The notes beneath the pieces are model-generated. The model did not search any database, was not told where the DNA came from, and saw only the letters and a program-made list of their open reading frames with translations. The position numbers and the translations under genes are program-made. From Melitaea cinxia (Eukaryota; Arthropoda; Insecta; Lepidoptera; Nymphalidae), in assembly GCF_905220565.1 (NCBI RefSeq), contig NC_059404.1, positions 15,466,472-15,530,471 of the forward strand: DNA of 64,000 nt, in the 5' to 3' direction. How positions within the stretch are numbered: the stretch's first letter is position 1; every line of letters starts with the position of its first letter. Of this stretch, positions 24,129 to 35,030 are shown piece by piece.

Positions 24129-24895
24129 GCAGATCGTACACTTGTTTGCTACCCCAGTGGGTAAAAAAATATACAAAAGAACCTTTTAAATCATTATTTA
24201 AATGTAAATGCCTCTAAGAGATAGATTGATTCTCAAGTATCCACACTGGGCTAGGTATGGTTCAGAATTTCTTAGAAAACGTGTAATGTTTCTTTCCGAT
24301 GTTTCCTCTACCGCCGAACACGCAATGAATTATTAAACAAATTGAATACTTGAAAATTCAGCGGTGTTAGCTCATGTACAAATCTACGTGGTGGTTATAT
24401 AACTGTTAGGAAACTTAGATTTATTTATACAGCATACTTGATCAAGGCCTTTAACGCGTGAAAAATAAATAAAGAATCAGTTACAAAAATTAAACTTTAT
24501 TTAGGATTTTATTTTAATAAAAAAAAAGTATTATGCGCATTGTCAATGATTCGTTGCTTCAGTTCATTGATTAAGCAATTGCAAGAATTATTCTCAAATC
24601 TGGAACAGCACGACTGGAGTATTTTAACCTTTTAGAAGATCCACAACCTAATAATGTACTCCTAGTATTGTAGTAGTTTTATCATTAAGCTACGAAAACC
24701 GCTTACCAATAAGACCGTATTCTTATTTATCACAGAAATGGTTTAAAAATATTTTTCACTGTCTTTTTATTCGCTCTGACAGGTAGGCATACAAAAATAT
24801 TTTTTATAGATAAACATGATATACCTTTCACCAAATAATCTCGTACTGAACTATTTTCAAAACTGAAAGCTAGCTTTATATCAATTTTTTGATTT

Positions 24896-25165
24896 GACTA
24901 GCCCGTTGGCGCAGTTTGTAGTGACCCTGCTTTCTGCTCCGAGGGTTGTGGGTTCGATTCCCACCTCGAGTCTGGGTGTAATATAAATATTTATTTATAT
25001 ATTTATATATGTATTATTTATAAGTATGTTTATCGAAAAAAAAATATGTAGCTATATAGCAGTCGGCTGTAACCTATAACACAAGCATTAAGTTGCTTAC
25101 TTTAGGAACAGACGACCGTGTGTGTATTGTGTAAATATTTATTTATTATTATTTATTTATTATTT
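24896..25165 (+). mobile_element. tRNA-derived SINE, family 1, best copy
   Basis: Head 'GCCCGTTGGCGCAGTTTGTA' (A-box region) and 'GGGTTGTGGGTTCGATTCCC' (B box) are intact. A body with 'GTCGGCTGTAACC' and 'AGTTGCTTACTTTAGGAACA' follows, and a tail of ATTT repeats. This copy serves as reference for the deleted ones at 4103 and 52176. Confidence 0.9.
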
Positions 25166-26013
25166 AACCAAGCATCTATTTTTTAAAGTTTATTTTTAGT
25201 AACTTTATTATTTCAAATTTTATCACATGGTCTAAATTGCTTTAAATATTACGCTACTAACTCCAGTAACCTCTAATTATATATCAATCAACAATTCGAC
25301 TTTAATAACTGTAATATGACAATAATTTCTAATAATAAATTCGATACAAGCAGAGCTTATTGAAATAGTAATTGGTCCACAATATGGCGATGCAGACAAC
25401 AGGTGCACCAGTGAGAGCTAACGACTGCATCGAAATAAACAAACCGCACCCTTAATAAAACAAAGATGTAACTCAAAAATCGCAATTTGTGGGAATTGGC
25501 GTTTGAAGTTTAGCACTTTTTCCGCATTGTGTTTGATTAAAAATTACCAATTATTTGTAATGCTTTTAATGACTTTTATTATTGATATCAGTAGTTTAAA
25601 GTACAGAGATTAATAGAATAATAGAAAAACAACTGTGTTAAAATCTATAATAGCTGTAAAATGGAGATGAAAAAAAAGTTCCGACTTAAATCTCTTTATG
25701 CCAAAAATTACTTAATATTTTAGGTAGTATTTCAAAAAAATTCTCTTTAGTATTAAAACATAACAAAAAGTTTTAAAAATAAATCACAATGTTTCGTTTT
25801 ATGATTATTTAATTGTAATTATGATGTTGTATGTACTAATGCATCATTTTTTTATAAAACGAAAACTGAAATTTATCACCTTTTTTTTAAATTAAACAAA
25901 TTTTAATTAATCATCCGATATTTATATATCTCTTTATGGCTACAAATATTGTTTTTTAAACAAAACAAAAACTATACACTATTATAAGAATTAGGTACAA
26001 TTAGTCTCTAGTA

Positions 26014-26362
26014 CTGTGTGGCTACGGGTACTGTGTGGCTACGGTACCAAAGAATATAGCCACCCCCTCTCTTCCCGTGGGTGTCGTAAGAGGCGACTAA
26101 GGGATAACACAGTTCCACTACCACCTTGGAACTTAAAAAGCCGACCGGTGGCGGGATAACCACCCAACTGCTGGCTTTGAAATACACAGGCCGAAGACGG
26201 GCAGCAGCGTCTTCGGTGCGACAAAGCCAGTACTGCGGTCACCAACCCGCCTGCCCAGCGTGGTGACTATGGGCAAAACACATGAGTTCACGCTATTTTT
26301 GGCGTAAACTTGTGGAGGCCTATGTCCAGCAGTGGACTGTATAGGCTGTAATGATGATGATG
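26014..26362 (+). mobile_element. RTE-type LINE 3' tail, copy 3, with target-site duplication
   Basis: 'CTGTGTGGCTACGG' is duplicated at the 5' edge, then the standard tail follows to 'GGCTGTAATGATGATGA'. AGTCTCTAGTA flanks it on both sides (26003-26013 and 26363-26373), a clean 11-bp target duplication showing it inserted as this short unit. Confidence 0.9.
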
Positions 26363-26411
26363 AGTCTCTAGTAAATATCTCCTAAAATCACAAATAATTA
26401 CTAACCATAAA

Positions 26412-26594
26412 TAATCTAATATATAAAATTCTCGTGTCGCTGTGTTTGTAGTTAAACTCCTCCGAAACGGCTAGACCGATTCACACGAAATTTTGTGTGC
26501 ATATCGGGTAGGTCTGAGAATCGAACAACATCTATTTTTCATACCCCTAAGTTATCATATATGGCAAAACAACGTTTGCGGGGTCAGCTAGTAA
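26412..26594 (+). repeat. Helitron-like repeat ending in CTAGT, short copy
   Basis: 'AATATATAAAATTCTCGTGT' ... 'GACCGATTCACACGAAATTT' ... 'CGTTTGCGGGGTCAGCTAGT'. It matches 55005-55207 in reverse along its whole length. Confidence 0.55.
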
Positions 26595-26737
26595 ATAGTA
26601 TAAAAATCAGCAGTCTCTTCTTTCTTATATTGTCTATCATCTTGTTTTTGCTCATTGCTTGAATTATCATAATTATGATACACATATATCACACTGACCT
26701 TTTTTTGGTTGGTGAAACCCTAAGTTAAATACCGTCG

Positions 26738-27972
26738 GAATCAATATTTTCTGCACATTTGAATCGTCTCGCCATAAGACTCGACGAATACCAACCACCA
26801 GAGCAGGTTGGGTTTCGAAATGACTACAACACCGTAGACCACATCCATACTGTTCGACAGATTATTCAAAAGACAGAGACATATAATCAGCCGCTGTGTA
26901 TGGAATTTGTGGACTGCGAGAAAGCCTTCAACTGTGTCGAGACCTGGGCTGTCCTGGACTCTCTGCAGAGATGTCATATCGACTGGCGATATATCGTGGT
27001 ACTGAGATGTATGTACGACGCAACGACGATGACCGTTCATGTCCAGGACCAGAGAACAAGACCTATTTCCCTGCGGCGTGGGGTAAGACAGCAAGATGTA
27101 ATATCACCGAAACTGTTTACCGCTGCGCTGGAGGATATCTTTAAGACCTTGAACAAGGCATCAATGTCAACGGTGAATACATCTCACCTTCATTTCGCCG
27201 ACGATATCGTCATCTTTGCGGACACGTTAGATGAGTTAGGCCAAATGCTAGCCGGTCTAAACGAGTCCTCCCGACGTGTCGTTCTCTGTATGAACTTGGA
27301 CAAAACGAAAGTTATGCCTAACAACCAAGTCATACCGAGACAGGTATCGGTCGATGGTACCCTTCTCTAAGTTGTTCAGGATTATATTTACTTAGGCCAT
27401 ACTATCCAACTAGGCCGCAACAACTTTGAGAAGGAGGCCGATAGGAGAATTCGGTGGGGCTGGGCGGCATTTGGCAGGCTTCGTCGAGTCTTCACTTCGA
27501 AGATTCCGCAATGCTTGAAGACAAAAATCTTCGAGCAATACGTCCTGCCTGTGTTAACATTACCGAGCCGAGACATGGACACTGACGAAGGGACTGGTCC
27601 ACAAATATATAGTCCCTCAACGTGCAATGGAACTGGCCATGCTTGGGGTTTCCCTCAAAGATAGGATTAGAAACGAGACTACCGCGAGAGAACGAAAGTA
27701 ACCGATATAGCCCACAGAATTAGCAAGTTGAAGTGGCAGTGGGCTGGTCATCTGTGGCGCAGGACCGGTGCTGTTGGAGCAGACGCGTCCTGGAGAAGAG
27801 ATCGCGTCTTGGCAAACACAGTGTGTGACGTCCTCTGGCTCGTTGGACCGACGATCTACCTAAGATTGCCGGTGTAAGCTGGATGAGGATTGCGGAAAAC
27901 CGGGATGTCTAGCGCGAACTTGGGGAGGCCTATGTCCAGCAGTGCATTGCAATAGGCTGAACTGACTGACAA
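26738..27972 (+). mobile_element. RTE-clade LINE, 5'-truncated and degenerate
   Basis: The 26759-27370 frame encodes part of a reverse transcriptase: 'VGFRNDYNTVDHIHTVRQII', motif A region 'FVDCEKAFNCVE', 'RRGVRQQDVISPKLFTAALE' and an intact 'FADDIVIF' motif C. Known relatives read RQGD and KAFD, so two changes (G to Q, D to N) hit conserved positions. A TAA at 27368 ends the frame; remnants of the C-terminal region follow ('LGHTIQLGRNNFEKEADRRI' is readable downstream with one stop), then the typical 'GGGGAGGCCTATGTCCAGCA' 3' end with a CTGA-type tail. Endonuclease is absent. Non-autonomous and inactive. Confidence 0.9.
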
Positions 27973-28525
27973 ATATTTGGTTTATTATTGCAGTCAGAGT
28001 CAGAAGAACTTTGATTTTCAAACATAAAATTTCTTCTGTTGACAGGCTTATTAAACAACGTATTAAAATCTACAGTGCATCGTCGTCACTCAGGTGGCCA
28101 CACTATTGTAATTTCGTCGCTCTCTCAGCTGAATTTGCTCATATTTTGCTCAGTATTTTGTGGTGAATTGGTGTAAGACGTCTTTTCTTCACAATCCGTT
28201 GTAAAGTTTTGTGGGGCAGGGTTTTGGGTAGGCATTGAACTATTGGAGCTTGAAAAACTGGATAAAGATGAGCTGGATGATGAAGAGCTTGACGATGATG
28301 AGCTAGATGAATCGGAACTAGATTAAGATGATCTTGAAGACGAACTAGAGGACTGTAAATGGCTAGTATTATTTAGGTGTCATTTTTCTCGTCAACTCAT
28401 AAGTGACAGTAAAATATTGAGTCGGTGTCATCATTTTCGTCAGCTCTGCAGTTACATTTTTGGCCTCTGGAGATATATGTATTTTGTTGATTTTCCTCTT
28501 CAACCTGCATAACTTCTTTAGTCTA
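27973..28525 (-). pseudogene. Decayed Ser-rich coding remnant (family unknown)
   Basis: On the minus strand a run of Ser codons (28240-28345, one TAA within it) continues into 'NSSMPTQNPAPQNFTTDCEE', then stops, then another readable stretch ('VDFNTLFNKPVNRRNFMFEN'). Upstream, after a TTTTAG, 'TKEVMQVEEENQQ' and 'ADENDDTDSIFYCHL' are open. The composition looks protein-like but is interrupted by at least three stops and frame changes. The plus strand gives an alternative acidic frame ('DDEELDDDELDESELD'), so the strand is not certain. The RTE LINE abuts its end at 27972. No family recognised. Confidence 0.35.
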
Positions 28526-28749
28526 AAATAACAATAATTCATAACACTGTAGTATATTTTAAGGATGAATAATAATCATAATTATTTAACGTCAAAATAG
28601 CAGCATTGTTGAATGACAATGATCTATTCAGTCGTTTTGCCATAAAAGAGTAACAATCATCCATCCATACGTCATCCTCATAAACTTTCACATTTATTAC
28701 AGTAATCAGATGAAAAAAAATTATAACTTATTACACTATTATTATATTA

Positions 28750-28972
28750 CTTAAAAAGCCGACCGGTGGCGGGATAACCATCCAACTGCTGGCTTTGAAA
28801 TACACAGGCCGAAGACGGGCAGCAGCGTCTTCGGAGCGACAAAGCCAGCCCTGCGGTCACCAACTCGCCTGCCCAGCGTGGTGACTATGGGTAAAACACA
28901 TAAGTTCACGCTATTTTTGGGGAAAGCTTATGGAGGCCTATGTCCACCAGTGGAGTGTATAGGTTTTAATGA
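28750..28972 (+). mobile_element. RTE-type LINE 3' tail, copy 4
   Basis: Begins inside the family tail at 'TTAAAAAGCCGACCGGTGGC' and ends near 'GGTTTTAATGAT'. ACACTATTAT flanks it at 28733-28742 and 28974-28983, a probable 10-bp target duplication. Confidence 0.85.
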
Positions 28973-29499
28973 TACACTATTATGTTTATCTTATAACTTT
29001 TACGCTCGATACGCTGAAACTTAACAAAAATTGTGAGCTCTAAGACGACTCCGTTTTCAAAACCTATACAAATAAGCACAACAGTTACAAGTTATTCTTA
29101 ACTTTTACACGAAAAGGGAATTAATGTTGAAAGTTTTTACTTATCTTTCGTCATTCTAAATAATAAAAAGAAGTAAACAAAAGTAGCTTTTATAAATAGC
29201 CTTATTTATTACAATAAAGTGATACTTAACCAATTACTCCAACAACTAAGGCATATATTTCAATATAAAACTGAAGTGTTAGGCGTTAACTTTGTAAAAT
29301 TTGTCAATTTTTAAAACAAAACCGAAGTAAATCCAAATGTTACACATCATTATCAAATGCGTTTTCTGAGAGAATGAAGTATAACAAAAATCATCTTTTT
29401 ATTTTAAATCCCTTTTAATCTAATATCGAATTATTTGATGTTACTCAAAACGGCAGCACTTTAATCTCCGCTCACTGCTGGTGCATCTCTGAAACACGC

Positions 29500-29535
29500 C
29501 ACTTTATAAGAACTGACTTGTCAGTTTCAGTTCAT
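29500..29535 (+). promoter_or_regulatory. Possible TATA/initiator core promoter
   Basis: TATAAG at 29505-29510 is followed by two TCAGTT initiator-like motifs (29521-29526 and 29527-29532). The second puts its A 24 bp after the TATA start, a little closer than usual. The surrounding 29450-29640 is less AT-rich than its flanks. It lies 3.1 kb upstream of Beat exon 2A on the same strand, so it could drive that gene. No transcript evidence. Confidence 0.25.
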
Positions 29536-29929
29536 AGAAAAGAGAGCAACAGTCGCGTATCTCTCTGTATATTATAGTTAAAACGCCGGAGTCGAAGTCT
29601 ACCTATTCTTTACGCGACGAAGACGGGTTTTCTTGTAAAATCTCCAAATCCACAAATTTTGAGTTACATCTTTGTTTTATTAAAGGTGCGAAACGGTTGT
29701 TTTAATTTTATTTTCTTACGTGATCACGAAGCCAAATGTATTTACTCTGTATTAGCTGTGTGAGTGTGTGTGTTGAGTGACTTCAAAAAAAATGTTCTTA
29801 ATTCGAAATTTCGAATTCGAATTTTAATTTGTAAAATGACGATTCGAAAGTGCTCTTGGGACCTATTTGAATAAAGTTATATTTGATATTGATTTTGATT
29901 TTTCGAATGTATTTTTTATGTGTGTGAGT

Positions 29930-30078
29930 GACCTCATAACTTTTTACTGAGAGTACAGGTTTTGATGAGTTTTTTTTTTAATTTGAAACCTGATGTTCTT
30001 TGTGTGGTACAATTTAAATTTTAATGAGATCTGCCAAGTCGTTTTTGAGCGATCTAAATAGAAGTCGGGTTTTTTAAG
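29930..30078. repeat. Fragment of the AACCGACTTC-type repeat
   Basis: Contains 'TCATAACTTTTTACTGAG' and ends 'AGAAGTCGGGTTTTTT', matching the internal unit and right end of 8201-9040. Confidence 0.45.
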
Positions 30079-30732
30079 AAGAAAGACATTTTTTTTTAAT
30101 AATTACCAAATAGCTAATTATAAAAGGGGTTATTTTCAAATAGGTTAATTGAGTTATTTAAAATCGCACAACTATGGTTTAATGATATGTCGAATCTTAC
30201 TAATTAATTTTATATTCGTTTTATTTGTGAGAAAATCTAATGTAATACCCTCGGTAGTTAGTATGAAGGTTTTTATTTTATTTTTTTTTTATTTTTTCAA
30301 TAATTAAGTTTCACAAATTGTGTGTCTTATAAATATAGTCTAATTTTGAACAGGATTTGACTTTATCTCCTATATATTTATTCTTATTTTATATATTCTT
30401 AATACAAATCATTCCAGTGTTTTCACGAAAAGAAATTCGAGACCTCTTCAACTTTTTAAGGCTGCAGCTTCTAAGCTGGCAGGATTCCAATATATTTGAA
30501 GTTCGACATCTGAGCTGCGTGTTCCTTATCTGTTCGGAAGAACAACGATCTTCTGATCTAGTTATCGATTCTCGGGTGGATGGATAGCTTAACACGAATA
30601 AATGTTCGTTTTTAAGGCAATATTGTGAAAGTGGCATTGGAAAGCGTTTATTGGGACTTTGATATTTACACGTTTTAAATTAACTATTTGTGAATTGAAT
30701 TTTGCGTCATAAGAAATATTATAACCGAATCG

Positions 30733-30924
30733 CTTCAGCCTGTAATACCCCACTGCTGGCGGTCGCGAACGCTACCAGGAGTACGTGATATCAACCGGGA
30801 ACGACTACTTAACGTGCATCTGTATGGTCAATAAAAATGTTAGTCATGTACGGGGATCAAACCCGTAACCGCCAGTGCAATAGCCATAAACCAGTGCCGT
30901 TAATGTTGCGCCAACGCGTCATTA
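30733..30924 (-). mobile_element. tRNA-derived SINE, family 2, copy 3 (internally deleted)
   Basis: Edges 'CAGCCTGTAATACCCCACTG' and 'GTTGCGCCAACGCGTCAT'. About 130 bp of the body is missing compared with 32914-33258. Confidence 0.8.
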
Positions 30925-31061
30925 TAATTTTATTATAATCGAAGAGTCATAAAAATTATTTTATCAAAAGTTAGTGCTTGTCACGTGGTTCTATTTAAAT
31001 ATGGTCTAAGATCCGAGCTAGACATGATTTTTATCTATCATCTTAATGAATTAAAATTAAA

Positions 31062-31225
31062 CATTTTTTAATATCATATCAAAAATCGACCGTTCCAGCG
31101 GGGATCGAACCTGCATCTCCGACTGAACGTGTCGGTGCTCTAGTCAATTAAGCTATGGAACGATGTACCCGCTAGATCGGAATTTTGGATATGATGATTT
31201 TATGTTCGGTCTAAGGGGTAACACA
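31062..31225 (-). repeat. tRNA-like core in inverted arms, best copy
   Basis: The minus strand of 31091-31162 (72 nt) folds as a tRNA: 7-bp acceptor stem CGTTCCA/TGGAACG, D-arm GCTTAATTGACTAGAGC, anticodon stem CCGAC/GTCGG, and a T-arm with GGTTCGATCCC as B box (one A-C mismatch in the T stem). The anticodon-loop base 33 is C rather than T, so a functional tRNA gene is doubtful. Outside it, 'ATATCATATCAAAAATCGAC' on the left and 'GATCGGAATTTTGGATATGA' on the right form inverted arms. The same arrangement at 16536-16668 shows this is a repeat family, not a single tRNA gene. Confidence 0.7.
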
Positions 31226-31733
31226 AAAACAAAATCGTACAAATTAAAAATAAAAAATAAAAAAGAATTAAAATTGATCTACTTTAGTATGAAAAAGATA
31301 CAAATAAAATTGACTTTAAATGATGGATGAAATAACAAAAACACGGCAATGTTCTTCTGTGCAGTAAGTCTCAAGAAGCGTGCCACAGCGCTTACAAAAA
31401 AAAAAAAAACTAACGGCAAACGTATTTTTATTTAAAAGTTTTATGCAATTCAACAGCTACAGCAAAATCCGATAATCGTACTTTTATTTGAGAACTACAA
31501 AAAAATAAGTAAAAATTTCAGAAATGCAATGAATATAATATCTTTTAATTTTTATGTTTTTTTTTTACAATTACTACTGGTTAAGGAGAGTGTAATTTAA
31601 GGAGAGTGTAATAAGTTAAGATTTGTAAATATCACGAACAAAGGCCTGTTCTGTACATAACGCGGATTATTACAGGGATGATCTTCTAAGCTGTTCATTT
31701 GTATGTTGGAGATACTAAAACAAGAGATACGCT

Positions 31734-31790
31734 CATTATCAGGTGTTACTACAACAACCAGGACCAACGGCTTTACGTTCTTTCCGATAC
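31734..31790 (-). repeat. Fragment of SINE family 2
   Basis: 'TCATTATCAGGTGTTACTAC' and 'ACCAACGGCTTTACGTTCTT' match the middle of the family-2 body in decayed form. Confidence 0.45.
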
Positions 31791-32672
31791 ATATTATAAA
31801 CAAATATTCGATAGAACAGGAATATCGACTCTAAACAGAAAATAATCCTATACCCTCGGTCAATACTACTGTGCTTAGGTAAAAGGCAAGAGTTATAAAC
31901 GTTTTTAGGGTTCTACTAAACCTCAACAGGAAAAAACGGAACCCTTACAGGATCACTTTGTTGTCCGGCTGTCTATCAAGATCATTTTCCTCGGGAACAT
32001 GTAAAGGTATTAAGCTAAAATTCATATCAAATAATCAAGTTTACTGTCTATTGAGGTTGTGAAAAAATCAAACTTCTAAGCCAACTCAGTCAAAAGGTAC
32101 AGCCGTTTATGCTTCAAATCGACACTCGTAAGGGAATCAAAACCTATAGGGTACTTCCCGTGAACTCAGAATCTTGAAATTTCGTACGAAGCAACATCTT
32201 ATAGCACAGATAAAGGATAAATTGCGAAAAGCATAAATTTTTATTTACATCATATAATAAAAATATTTTTAATAATTTTGTTTGTACGGAACCCTCGGTG
32301 TGCGAATCCGACTTGCACTTGGCTCCGTCGACTCGCTATATATTTCTCTTGTGATTACAATTGTACTATATATCATTATTATTTTTTTACTACCATTTAC
32401 ATATTTCGACCTAATCAAAAGCTATGAACTTACCTCAGATTCAGATTTTTAAACTCTCTCTCGTATCTATTGCCTTTTATCTAAGCACTGTAAACTAGAA
32501 CTTTAGTCAATACTGTATAAGAACCCCCTGTACTGAACACAAACTATAAGCAACCTTAACCACATTCTATATCACGCTAATCCTGGCGTATTATGACGTT
32601 AATTATACGATATTATCTTTACTTATCAGCATTATATCCTTGTACATTAAACGTGTATATCCTTGTTTGCAG

Positions 32673-32881
32673 AGGCCGGAGGGCTGCGTACAACGGAACT
32701 TCACATAATACCGAGGGTGGTACAACGTGGGAGAAATGTTACCATGGCTTGTATGTACAAAATACAACAGAGCGAAATATATTCCGTCAAATGGTTTCGT
32801 GGTACGCAGGAGTTCTACAGATATTCGCCACTAGAATCACCGACTACCAGGGTCATGCCAGTCAATGGCATTAAAGTTGAT
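32673..32881 (+). CDS. Beaten path (Beat) family, first Ig domain exon, cassette A
   Basis: 209-nt internal exon, acceptor TTGTTTGCAG at 32663-32672 and donor GTGAGT at 32882; enters in phase 1 and leaves in phase 0. It encodes the N-terminal part of an Ig domain: 'GGLRTTELHIIPRVVQRGRN', the B-strand Cys in 'VTMACMY', then 'SVKWFRGTQEFYRYSP', whose KW[FY].G..EFYRY core is diagnostic of Beat proteins. Beats are secreted or membrane-anchored Ig proteins that bind Sidestep-family receptors in arthropod axon guidance and synaptic matching. The partner exon for the domain is 35031-35166. No signal-peptide exon was recognised upstream. A family-2 SINE sits 32 bp downstream of the donor. Paralogue (I to VII) not assigned. 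Confidence 0.92.
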
Positions 32882-32913
32882 GTGAGTATTTTATTATAGC
32901 ATTTACATATATG

Positions 32914-33258
32914 ATGACGCCGCGTTGGCGCAACGGTCACAGCCATGGATTGTACCTGTTGCGCTGGCGGTTGCGGGTTCGATCCCCGCACATGAAAAAC
33001 ATTTGTATTGGCCATACAGGTGTTTGCCGTGGTCTGGGTGTTTGTGCAGTTCTTGTGGGTCTCCCCACCGTGCCTCAGAGGGCACGTTAAGCCGTCAGTC
33101 CCGGTTGTTATCATGTACACCTGATAGCGATCGTTACTCATAGTAGGGAGTATATCCACCAACCCGCATTGGAGCAGCGTGGTGGATTAAGCTCTGATCC
33201 TTCTCCTACATGGGGAAAGAGACCTATGCCCATTAGTGGGATATTACAGGCTGAAGAG
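32914..33258 (+). mobile_element. tRNA-derived SINE, family 2, full-length copy with target duplication
   Basis: Complete element: A-box head 'GCGTTGGCGCAACGGTCACA', B box 'GGTTCGATCCCCGC', body and 3' end 'GGGATATTACAGGCTGAAG'. Flanks 'TATTATAGCATTTACATAT' (from 32892) and 'TATTATATCATTTACGTAT' (from 33264) are a ~20-bp target duplication with two differences. Inserted a few bases after the splice donor of exon 2A, in sense orientation. Confidence 0.92.
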
Positions 33259-33484
33259 TATGATATTATATCATTTACGTATGATACCTCGTATAAACTT
33301 AATAGCATACATAATTATAGGTAATTTGTTAGGTAAGATGCCATTTTAATAGCTGAATAAAAAAATAAAGTAATGCAATTAACTTCACTTTCCCAAAAAA
33401 TAGAGAGAACTAGCTCCTACAGCTAACAACGCATATAAAAGCTATAATTATAATGCTTTAAATTTTATCCTTAATGTATCCAGA

Positions 33485-33623
33485 CACCTGATAGCGATCG
33501 TTACTCATAGCAGACAATATATCCGCCAGCCCGCAGTGGAGCATCGATTTTGATTAAGCTTAGATCCTTATCCTACGTGGAGAAAGAGGCCTATGCCCAG
33601 CAGTAGGATAATACAGGCTGAAT
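33485..33623 (+). mobile_element. SINE family 2, 3' half
   Basis: 'CACCTGATAGCGATCGTTAC' to 'GGATAATACAGGCTGAA', colinear with the distal part of 33111-33258. The head is missing. Confidence 0.85.
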
Positions 33624-33964
33624 CGTATCTCAAAATATCATCCAATACATCTTCTACCTCTACACAGTACTTTCAATCTTCGTTCTAATAAAAACATCAG
33701 TAGAGATATTTCACTGAAATATTATTTAGTAAAAAAATACTATATTTTGAAGCTAGACAATGTTTCCTTTCATTTTAATTCAAATTAATTTAATTTAGTA
33801 TTTTAGGAAGGAATTGAAATGAGGATATACCTACATTGTTGATTAATAATTAGGTATAGGTATTTATTAGGTATGGTCTATCATTATGACTTCATAATTT
33901 CAGAATATACTAAAAATTTCTAGTGCTAGACCATTGAAAAGAAATTCGAAATAAAATTTCAGCT

Positions 33965-34127
33965 ATAAAACTGAAAAGATTTTTGTTTACACGCGCTAAT
34001 CTCAGGAGTTTCTTGTTCGGATTGAAAAGTTATTTTTGTGTTGTATAGCCTATTTCCTGAGGAAAACTATTGGCTATTTTTTTCCTCCAATAAACGCGCT
34101 TGGAACCGTGGGTGAGGCTCAGCTAGT
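33965..34127 (+). repeat. Helitron-like repeat ending in CAGCTAGT
   Basis: 'TTACACGCGCTAATCTCAGG' and 'GAGGCTCAGCTAGT' match the layout of the longer repeats at 51012-51232 and 58746-59302. Confidence 0.45.
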
Positions 34128-34863
34128 ATAATATACATTTCGACGTTTCTTCTCGAACATGATATGCAATACCAGTAATTAATGAAAAATACATTTTCAG
34201 CCTCTGTGTTAATAATATTTCGGACTTTGATCGATGATTTTAAAAATATATGAATATGCATTTATAAAAATATTGTATTTCACTCGCAATATTTGTGAAG
34301 TATTTTAAAAAACGTGGTCCTTTTGTTGTAGACAAAAGAAGTCTGAATGCTCTTTGTATTAAATTATTTAATAGTATTACGGACGATTTACTTTTAACAT
34401 TCAATTGAAAATTTTAATTTATGAAAAAATAAATCTTATTATTTTGGTATCTGGTACATTGAAATATACTAGAATCCGTCAGGCGTTTGAACGTGGACGA
34501 GACGGGGACGGAACGTGGACGAAACACTGATGGAAACAATTTTTTTAATGCCTACGCACCGTGACAGTAACTCAGTAACAATGGGTAAATGCACCTACTT
34601 CCCTACTTTAGCTCTCTAGAGCGAACCATCCATGCTTACGTGACGTATGCCTTTTCGCTTACATTTTCAATGAAACGATATTTCCAAAGCTTGACGTCCT
34701 GTTCCGTCCGGACAAAAGCACGTTACTTATGCAATTGAAGTGATAATAATAAAGATGTGTACGTATCAGCTACGACACGCTACTGGAGTTAACTCTTTAA
34801 GAATGGTACTTTACTATGTTACTAATCGTTACTGCACAGCGTTGATTTGAAGAATTCACTCTT

Positions 34864-34968
34864 CATAAATAAATACAAATATTACACACAGACTCAGGCG
34901 GAAATCGAGCCGACAACCTCCGAAGCACAAAGGAAAGCTAGTACAAACTACGCCAACGAGATAATCTA
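34864..34968 (-). mobile_element. tRNA-derived SINE, family 1, head only
   Basis: Minus strand: 'CTCGTTGGCGTAGTTTGTAC', a damaged B box, and 'GAGTCTGTGTGTAATATTTG'. The tail is truncated. It ends about 60 bp before exon 3A. Confidence 0.75.
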
Positions 34969-35030
34969 AAAATAAATACATTTTTATTCTTTGTGAACTG
35001 GGTTGATGACTTTTTGTAATTTTGTTACAG

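Larger units (their letters stand above)
22506..26000. other. AT-rich non-coding block
   Basis: Holds an R4 repeat (23080-23320), an R4 scrap (24590-24655), a hairpin-bearing repeat (24056-24128), a family-1 SINE (24896-25165) and otherwise nothing I can name. The ORF at 23794-24024 (-) has no recognisable motif. Confidence 0.5.
28551..32672. other. Region upstream of the first Beat exon; repeats and possible promoter
   Basis: Holds an RTE tail (28750-28972), a candidate promoter (29500-29535), an inverted-end repeat fragment (29930-30078), SINE and tRNA-like elements (30733-31225) and a SINE scrap (31734-31790). I searched the plus strand for a signal-peptide exon ending in phase 1 and found none convincing; the hydrophobic frame at 30357-30430 lacks an ATG. 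Confidence 0.4.
32882..35030 (+). other. Cassette A intron (2149 bp)
   Basis: Phase-0 intron between the two halves of Ig1. It contains SINE insertions at 32914-33258, 33485-33623 and 34864-34968, a Helitron-like repeat at 33965-34127, and part of a GGAGTTTACTCC-type element near 34760-34810. No other coding signal. Confidence 0.8.

Noticed and set aside
24901..24980. Possible tRNA genes at SINE heads (24.9, 32.9, 41.9, 48.6 kb)
   Set aside because: A and B boxes are present but acceptor stems do not pair, and the same SINE bodies follow each one.
26039..26245. Minus ORF 'MVTAVLALSHRRRCCPSS', also seen at 10955-11140 and 36276-36635
   Set aside because: It is the reverse strand of the RTE LINE tail; it repeats with the repeat, not as a gene family.
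30357..30460. Hydrophobic frame as Beat signal-peptide exon
   Set aside because: It starts with TTG, not ATG, and has no phase-1 donor after the hydrophobic part.
32593..32672. ATG at 32593 with a hydrophobic frame leading into exon 2A
   Set aside because: The frame differs from that of the Ig domain, and a good splice acceptor separates them.
32925..33143. ORFs in family-2 SINEs ('MAQRSQPWIV', 'MPSEARWGDP') that recur in several places
   Set aside because: They lie within SINE copies in different orientations and arise from the shared repeat sequence.
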